From assembly GCA_029582165.1 (NCBI GenBank), contig CM055877.1, positions 7,617,855 through 7,681,854 of the forward strand: DNA of 64,000 bases, given 5' to 3'. This DNA comes from Portulaca oleracea (Eukaryota > Streptophyta > Magnoliopsida > Caryophyllales > Portulacaceae). Of the stretch, positions 58,284 to 64,000 are shown piece by piece. The position numbers and the translations under genes are program-made. Under the pieces are notes generated by a model, which was not told the DNA's origin, ran no database searches, and saw only the letters and a list, made by a program, of their open reading frames with translations. Position 1 is the first letter of the stretch; every line of letters starts with the position of its first letter.

Positions 58284-59813
58284 GTGTCCCTTTCTCTGGT
58301 TTCTCACATGCCCGACATACATCCATATCTCCATCATCATTCTTATCATCTCATCTTTTTCTTTTATCAATTTTCTTATTCTATCCCTAACTTTCTTTTC
58401 TTTTTGCAGGAAACATGCTCGATCCACCATCTCCATCATCATTTTCCTAAGTGCGATTACAACTCATTCAAGGCTGTCCGGATGTAGATCAAAGATCGAA
58501 GTTCAAGTATAAAAGGAGAAGAAGAATTGGTAGAAGGTGGCGAAATCCGGAAGGTCGATTTGGGGGATGACAACCCAAATCGTCATTCTAGGGTTCGTTG
58601 TAGGTTTAATTTCGTTTTACAAATTTCATTTCCAGAATCTACTTTGAATGTTTGAAATCTTCGATTCTAGGTTTATGCTTGTAATTCTTGCGAATTTTGT
58701 TATTCTGGGTTGATGTTTGTTGATTATGCTTTTGAATTTTGGGTATTCGATTCTGGGATTTTGATTTGGAGTTGAATGTTTTGCTCAATTTTGAATAGAT
58801 GTAATGTTCGAATTTCTGGAATGTTTTGTGTTGAAGTTATGTTAATTTCTGGAAATTGTTGGTGAATTTCGCAGTTGATTTCTGAGTATTGAGATGAATT
58901 TGGTTTGATCCCCTGTTTTCTCTGTTTCTTCCTCTGATTCTCATCTTTCTCTATTTTGTTTTTTTTTTGTTCCTGTTCGTCGATCTGGGCAGGGGATTCA
59001 ATCCCTTTTGTTTCTTTTCTTCTTCCCTGATGTTTGTTTCGGTCAGTTAGTTTTCATTAGATAGTTGTTAGTAATTTTTGTTATATTATAAGTTGGTTTA
59101 AGTTATTAGTAAATTAGATTAATATTATTAGGAATTTAGGATTAAATAGTTTAGGTGATTTTAGTTGGGTTCGTCATTAGACATGGTTAGTAATTTGATC
59201 CGGTAAAGTTTTATTAGAACTATGTTAATTAGTCTTTAAGGGTTATATTAGTGTTGGTAAGGTTTCATTAATTTTGTTTAGGGTTGTTTCAAGTGTTAGA
59301 GAAAATTCCTTTAAAGTTCTCATTAGATTAGTAACAAAAAAAATAAAAATAATCCAATGCACAATTTAGTGAGGAGGAGGATTAAGGGTTCATAAATTCT
59401 TCTTCGGGTGAAGATTTGGGAATTCTTAATAATCTAAATCACAAACCTTCTTGTTTGTTATGAGTAAAGTACAACTGAAGTTTAGTTCATCAAAGGTATG
59501 ATTTCTTGTTCCCAATTTCATTATTAGAAGTTAGTTTTATTGTTTTCGTATTTGTTACTTTCAATATCAATCTTAGTTTAGTTTTTATTTCTTGTCAACT
59601 TTAATTTTGTTTATTTCTTTACTTAATGTTTTCTTTAGTTTTTACTACTTTCAATTCATATTAGTTAGTTTATTTAAATTATTTACTGCTTTCCGGATAT
59701 GTAAACTCTCTTACGCAAACCAATATCTTGATAACCTAAAAACCCATCCCTGCGGATACGACAACCCTTAGGAATTTTTATTCCTAAAAACCCCCTACAA
59801 CTACAAACGAACA
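58284..59813 (+). repeat. LTR copy C, 5'-truncated (about 1530 bp)
   Basis: Homology with A begins at CCCTTTCTCTGG (58288 against 55320) and continues to the CA end. The first ~560 bases of the LTR are missing, so it abuts copy B directly. Confidence 0.85.
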
Positions 59814-60017
59814 AGGGCCCGCTTCCAGGATCCCGTGGTTGCTTCCTTGAACTCCTGAATTGGCTTCTTGGCGTCAACGAACTCGATATTTCCTATGCTT
59901 TGGGCCCAAACTAACCTGCAAACAAACTGGTAAAACACGGGTAAGAAATATTTATTAAGGAAGGTAACAAACTAAAACTCTAAGTAAATAGAGTAATATT
60001 TAGGCTCAAAAACGAGC

Positions 60018-60950
60018 CTAAACATTGGCCTGATTCCTTTTGTCATTCTGTGTAGGAGGATCCTTGCACTGGTTGCATTGATATGCCTTGTGGCCGGGTT
60101 TTCCGCAGATGTAACAATGGACCTTCCCCTTCTCCTTCTGGATTTTACAGGCCCGTTCCACTGCTTAGATTTTTTCTGATCCCTCTTATTCTTTCCCTTG
60201 AACCTGTCTTTGTTCGAAGGACCAACACATTCAACAAGATTAGCCTTAGCAGAATTCACAGAGAGAGAAGACATCTTATCTTTTAAACGATTAGCTTCCT
60301 CGGTTCTCATGTGGCTGATCAGCTCTTGAAGAGACATGTCCTTCTTCTTGTGCTTTAGGTGGTTCCTATAGTCCTTCCAAGATGGTGGGAATTTTCCAAG
60401 CAGCACATTTTCTTGAAGAATCTCACACATTTTCATTCCTTCGGTTAGCACCTCAGCACATAGGTTCTCATAAATGTGAACCTGCTCCAATATTGGTTGG
60501 TCGTCGACGATTTTGAACTCCATCCACCTATCGACCACGTACTTCTTCTTTCCAGTATCTTCAGTTCCATACTTGATCTTCAGCTTTTCCCATATTGCTT
60601 TGGCATTATTGAAAATGACATACATCTCAAACAATGGATTTGTCATGATGGTGAGAATGTAACTTCGAGCCGTTTTGTTATCTTTCTCTAGTTTCCTCTT
60701 CTTTCTCCAATTTCCTCTTGGCAATTTTATCGAGTGGGATGAGTGGAGTTATTGGCGCAGTAGGCGTTCTCTCAGGATCATACTGTGGCGGTGGAGCATT
60801 TAGATCGTTGAGATGTGGAGATGATAGTACATAATCAATCTCCATTTGCTCTAGACATAAAAACAATTTTTGAGACCAACGTTTGTAGTTAGTCCCATCG
60901 AGAGGCTCGACTCTGTAGGTTTCAGTGAGAGATTTTTATGGAGCAGCCAT
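60018..60950 (-). pseudogene. copia gag (UBN2-type), right-arm copy
   Basis: Counterpart of 34176-35111. ATG at 60950 is followed by a stop at codon 5 (a C-to-T-type change absent from the left copy). It has the same 19-bp duplication with frameshift, and the same late shift before the CCHC knuckle. A 3-base deletion distinguishes it near the second shift. The open middle part is 250 codons (60724-59972). Confidence 0.85.
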
Positions 60951-61897
60951 TGATAATAATCGCTTTCAAATTGTTGGAAATAATTGAATCAAGGCTGCTG
61001 GTTTTGGAATCTAGAACTGAGTCGTGGATAAACCACTGCCTTGAAAGCGATTACGGCACGACCTAGGTGACAATCGATATTGCCGGTCACTCCCCAAGGT
61101 TAACTCAGCTAGCTCTTAGACTTGTGCACTCAAGGCTAAGAACTTGGAGTATGTAAAAATTGATTGCCCAGAAAATATTAATGGAAGAGGATGTAGAAGA
61201 TGAAGAGGAGAAGATGATTGTTGGTGTGTTTTTCAAGCCATGGAAGAGCCCAATTTATAGGCCATCTTCCTACCGTTGGCAGGGGACATCCCCTACCGTT
61301 GCCAACGGCTATTTAGCCGTTCGGACAACGGCTATACTGCCATTTCTCCAACGGGCAAAATGGCCGTTGGGCAACGGCTAGTTCCCACCCGGGCTGGCTA
61401 TAAAAAGAACTACGACCCGCGTCCTGCGACCGGGACCGGAACGGCGGGTGGCGGCGCGCACGCGCGTGTGGAGTCCCAAGTCATACCTTCCTCCATAAAA
61501 CACCCCTTCACATTTATTTCATACTACTAAGTGTGGTAGGATATATAAACCACTTTCAACTTGATTTCTCTACCAATGTGGGACAAAAAGCCTTGTTGCC
61601 ATTACAATATTGTAACTTCATTTGCAACATAAAATAATCTAAATTTACTAGTTCCCAACTTTCTAAAACTCTTATTAATTAAACTATATTTTTATCCTTT
61701 TTATTGCATTCACTATAAACAATTTAGTGCATTTTAAATAGTCAACAATCTATTGATTTCTTCGAGTGCTGCATTGTGGTGGCTGGTATATTACCATTAT
61801 CATATCGAGATTACAAGTTGTTATCATGTTGTTGGTGTTGTAGTTCAATATATGTCTTGATATGATTACATGTGATTTCTTGTTTTGGGGAATCTTA

Positions 61898-62300
61898 TGT
61901 TGGATAAAAAATAGGAAGGGAGCAGGTGGTATACTTAAAAATTATACTTTTACTACAACACTGGAAGCAAGACAATTGTACAATATTTGAACACACACTC
62001 TTTAAGACACCTCACTCTTTATAATTTCTCTCACTCACTCACACTTCTTATTGTTTTTGCTTGCTTGGGATGATTTTCCCCTTTGACACACCTCCTATTT
62101 ATACTAGTAGGATTAGATACTAACACTCAAAATATCACACACCTAAGCTTCCTTCAACCACACATAAAAAGTAAGGACACTCCCTCCACAAATATAAGTC
62201 AACTTATTACATCCACACTTAGTGCTCCATTATGCACTTAATTATGCTCCACTTAGGTATTAGTGCTCCAATTTGGTGAAGTGGGTGATGATTTTTATCA
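61898..62300 (-). repeat. 3' LTR of the right-end copia element
   Basis: TGTTGGATAAAA...TTTTTATCA in plus orientation, 403 bp, directly next to the polypurine tract. On the minus strand a TATA-like TAGTATAAATAGG lies at about 62095-62107. Confidence 0.75.
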
Positions 62301-63990
62301 CTCCCCCTCATCACCCACTTTCCTCAATGTTGCCCTTGGAACCATGCCAAGGCTTGCTCGAAACTCCTCAAACTTTGAGCCACCAAGCCCTTTGGTGAAG
62401 ATATCAGCTATTTGGTCTTCTGTACTTTTTTGCTTTATATTAATCTCTTCTCGTAGCACTTTCTCTCGAATGAAATGATAGTGCACCTCCACATGCTTGG
62501 TCCTTGCATGAAAAGCGGATTCTCTGCGGATCGTATAGTGAGAGATTATCACACCTTAGCACCACAGATTATTCACGGGAACATGAAGATCTTTAAGTAG
62601 TTGAACCAACCACGTACATTCTTGAGCCGCCATTCTTTTGCACGATACTCTTCGTGGTAGATAAGGACACCGTTGGTTGCCTTTTACTACACCAAGAAAT
62701 GGCGGTGATCCGATGTTGAATGTATAACCCGTAGTTGATCGGCGGGTATCATGATCACCAAAGATAATCGGCATCACAAGAGCTACCTAATTCAACTTTA
62801 TCATTTTCTTGTAGAATATACCAAAGTCAAGAGTTCCTTTGATATACCTCAGTATCCTTTCGTACGGCTTCCAAGTGAGATTTCTTTGGTTGCTGCATGT
62901 ATCGACTTACTACATCGACAAAGATATGTAATGTCCGGTCCGTCAATATCGTAGATCTGCCGCCAACCAATTGCTCGTACATCGTTGGATCTTCAAGATC
63001 TCTTTCTTCATAAGAGCATAGTTTTGCATTTGGCTCCACAGGAGTTGATATTGGTTTGCATTCAAGCATACCATACTTTTCAAGAAGATCTTGAGCATAT
63101 TTGTGTTGGCATAAGAATAACCCATGGTTAGTTCTATCAACCTCTAGACCAAGAAAATGTTTTAACTCACCAAGATCTTTCATTTGGAAGCGCACTGACA
63201 GATTAGCCTTGATTTGCTGGATTTCTTCTTTGTCGTTGCCAGTGATGATAAGATCATCCACATAGACAAGAATTATAGCAACCCTTCCTTCGCGAGGCTT
63301 CACAAACAAGTTGGAGTCTGCTGCTGACATAATGAATCCACTTTGAACCAAGAACTCTGCTATCTTGCCATACCATGCTCGAGGTGCTTGCTTGAGTCCA
63401 TACAAAGCTTTCTTCAACTTGCACACAAAGTCAGGATGACTTTTGCTTTCAAATCCTTTAGGTTGCTCCATGTATATAACTCGATCAAGTTCTCCATGTA
63501 GAAAGGCATTCTTCACATCCATCTGCCACAACTTCCAAGACTGGATAGAGGCTAATGCTAGCAAAACACGTACGGTAGTGATCTTTGCAACTGGACTGAA
63601 CTTCTCTTCATAATCTATACCGTAGGTCTGCGAGAAGCCTCGAGCTACCAATCGAGCTTTATATCGGTCAATTGAGCTATCAGGACGTACCTTCAACTTA
63701 TAAACCCATTTGCACGAGATAGGCTTTGTATCTTTGGGTTTGGGTACCAACTCCCAAGTCTCATTCTGAATTAAAGCTTGCACCTCTTCCTCCATTGCCT
63801 TTTGCCATTCTTTCTTTTGACACGCTTCTTCTTATGTGCTCGGTTCCTTGATATATTGTGCCCTTCTACCAGTGCTGCATTTGCATACTTGGGATTTAGC
63901 TTACGTCTCCGCTTGGACCTTCTTAACTGTAACTCTGCAACTGTCTCTGCTATGGTGTCCTCAAGTTGGCCTTGCCTTTCTTCTTCTGAA
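62298..63990 (-). pseudogene. copia pol fragment: RT and RNase H with lesions
   Basis: Read on minus. A stop lies at about 63833, then an RT frame from ATG at 63795 ([40 protein letters not shown], the catalytic [29 protein letters not shown]). The frame degrades after 'YEQLVGG' (near 62970) and shifts out and back. RNase H fragments follow at 62777-62556 (DTRRSTTGYTF) and 62552-62298 (HARTKHVEVHYHFIREKV, ADIFTKGL), each in a different frame. The sequence resembles the Tnt1-type (Tork) group. It is non-functional here. Confidence 0.88.
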
Positions 63991-64000
63991 AAATTATGAT

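Larger units (their letters stand above)
54763..59813 (+). mobile_element. LTR element made of three LTR copies, middle one inverted
   Basis: Starts TGTTCGGTC and ends AAACGAACA, flanked by the perfect duplication AGGGC (54758-54762 and 59814-59818). It holds LTR A (54763-56844, plus), an inverted diverged copy B (about 56857-58280) and a 5'-truncated copy C (about 58284-59813, plus). A and C are aligned over about 1525 bases with roughly 1% difference by eye. B matches the rc of about 55575-56830 less closely. No coding sequence is present, so it must have moved with enzymes from elsewhere. LTR sequence (CTGCGGATACGACAACCC near the 3' end) is gypsy-like. Confidence 0.88.
53326..61897. repeat. 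Right arm of the 3.5-kb inverted repeat, interrupted
   Basis: Reverse-complement counterpart of 33222-36717: primer-binding site (53326-53343), gypsy LTR (53347 to about 54757), then after the 5.05-kb insertion (54763-59813, duplicated AGGGC) the gag pseudogene and copia-type LTR. The outer end at 61897 is the edge of another copia LTR. Removing the insertion and one AGGGC restores continuity with the left arm at GCCCTCATCCTCAAGG. Confidence 0.92.
61898..64000 (-). mobile_element. copia element, 3' part, running off the window
   Basis: A minus-strand element with its 3' LTR at 61898-62300, a polypurine tract (GGGTGATGAGGGGGAG on minus, about 62301-62316) and pol sequence up to the window edge. 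The 5' LTR lies outside. Its insertion edge coincides with the outer end of the inverted-repeat arm. Confidence 0.85.

Noticed and set aside
61160..61530. Two frames of 73 and 84 codons in the right arm
   Set aside because: They fall in the copia-type LTR (antisense of leader and motif cluster) and have no protein similarity.
33222..61897. Reading the inverted repeat as the ends of a giant DNA transposon
   Set aside because: The inner ends of the arms are a retrotransposon LTR and primer-binding site, and no transposase gene lies between. No target duplication was seen at the outer ends, and the right one is cut by a copia LTR.

Overview
The window is nuclear DNA of a flowering plant, most likely a eudicot. 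Evidence: split genes with GT-AG introns, a plant-type 26S proteasome subunit gene, a NIP aquaporin, a single-exon CC-NB-LRR resistance-type gene, Stowaway-like and hAT-like MITEs, and Ty1/copia and Ty3/gypsy (Athila-type) LTR retrotransposons with plant primer-binding sites. I do not recognise the species. No rRNA, tRNA or CRISPR array was seen.

Layout. (1) 1-1047: old repeats and one possible exon of an unknown gene. (2) 1048-6166: a nearly intact copia element on the minus strand, with 197-bp LTRs, the target duplication GAAAC and one in-frame stop. (3) 6.2-9.0 kb: small repeats, a MITE and a ~1.15-kb element with very long terminal inverted repeats ending ~290 bp before the next gene. (4) 9011-15330: RPN9, a 26S proteasome lid subunit, six exons, 386 codons. 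(5) 15.9-19.6 kb: AT-rich MITE cluster, one nested. (6) 19855-22254: NIP aquaporin, four exons, 245 residues. (7) 22.3-26.7 kb: repeats, no gene recognised. (8) 26722-30189 (minus): a complete 1155-residue CC-NB-LRR gene with a recent in-frame 60-bp duplication in the LRR. (9) 30.2-33.2 kb: MITEs and repeat fragments. (10) 33.2-64.0 kb: a nested retrotransposon complex.

The complex in (10) is framed by an inverted repeat with ~3.5-kb arms (33222-36717 against 53326-61897). Each arm holds a copia-type LTR, a decayed copia gag, an Athila-type LTR and its tRNA-Asp-type primer-binding site. Homology stops at the end of that site. Between the arms lies an Athila-type interior (gag, protease, RT, RNase H, integrase and a third ORF). 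It is split inside the RT catalytic motif by an 8.3-kb copia element (40173-48498, target duplication GACTT). The right arm is interrupted by a 5.05-kb element (54763-59813, target duplication AGGGC) made of three LTR copies, the middle one inverted. Another decayed copia element starts at 61898 and runs off the window.

Most unusual pattern: several unrelated LTR promoters, and the internal leader of the Athila third ORF, carry clusters of one short palindromic or inverted motif just upstream of a TATA box. The motif differs by family (GTCACGGGCGTGAC, CAACACGGACCGTGTTG, AGCCGTT/AACGGCT). Copy number differs even between the two LTRs of one young insertion. Host genes (RPN9, NIP, NLR) look intact and functionally unrelated; what connects them is the repeats inserted around and inside them.
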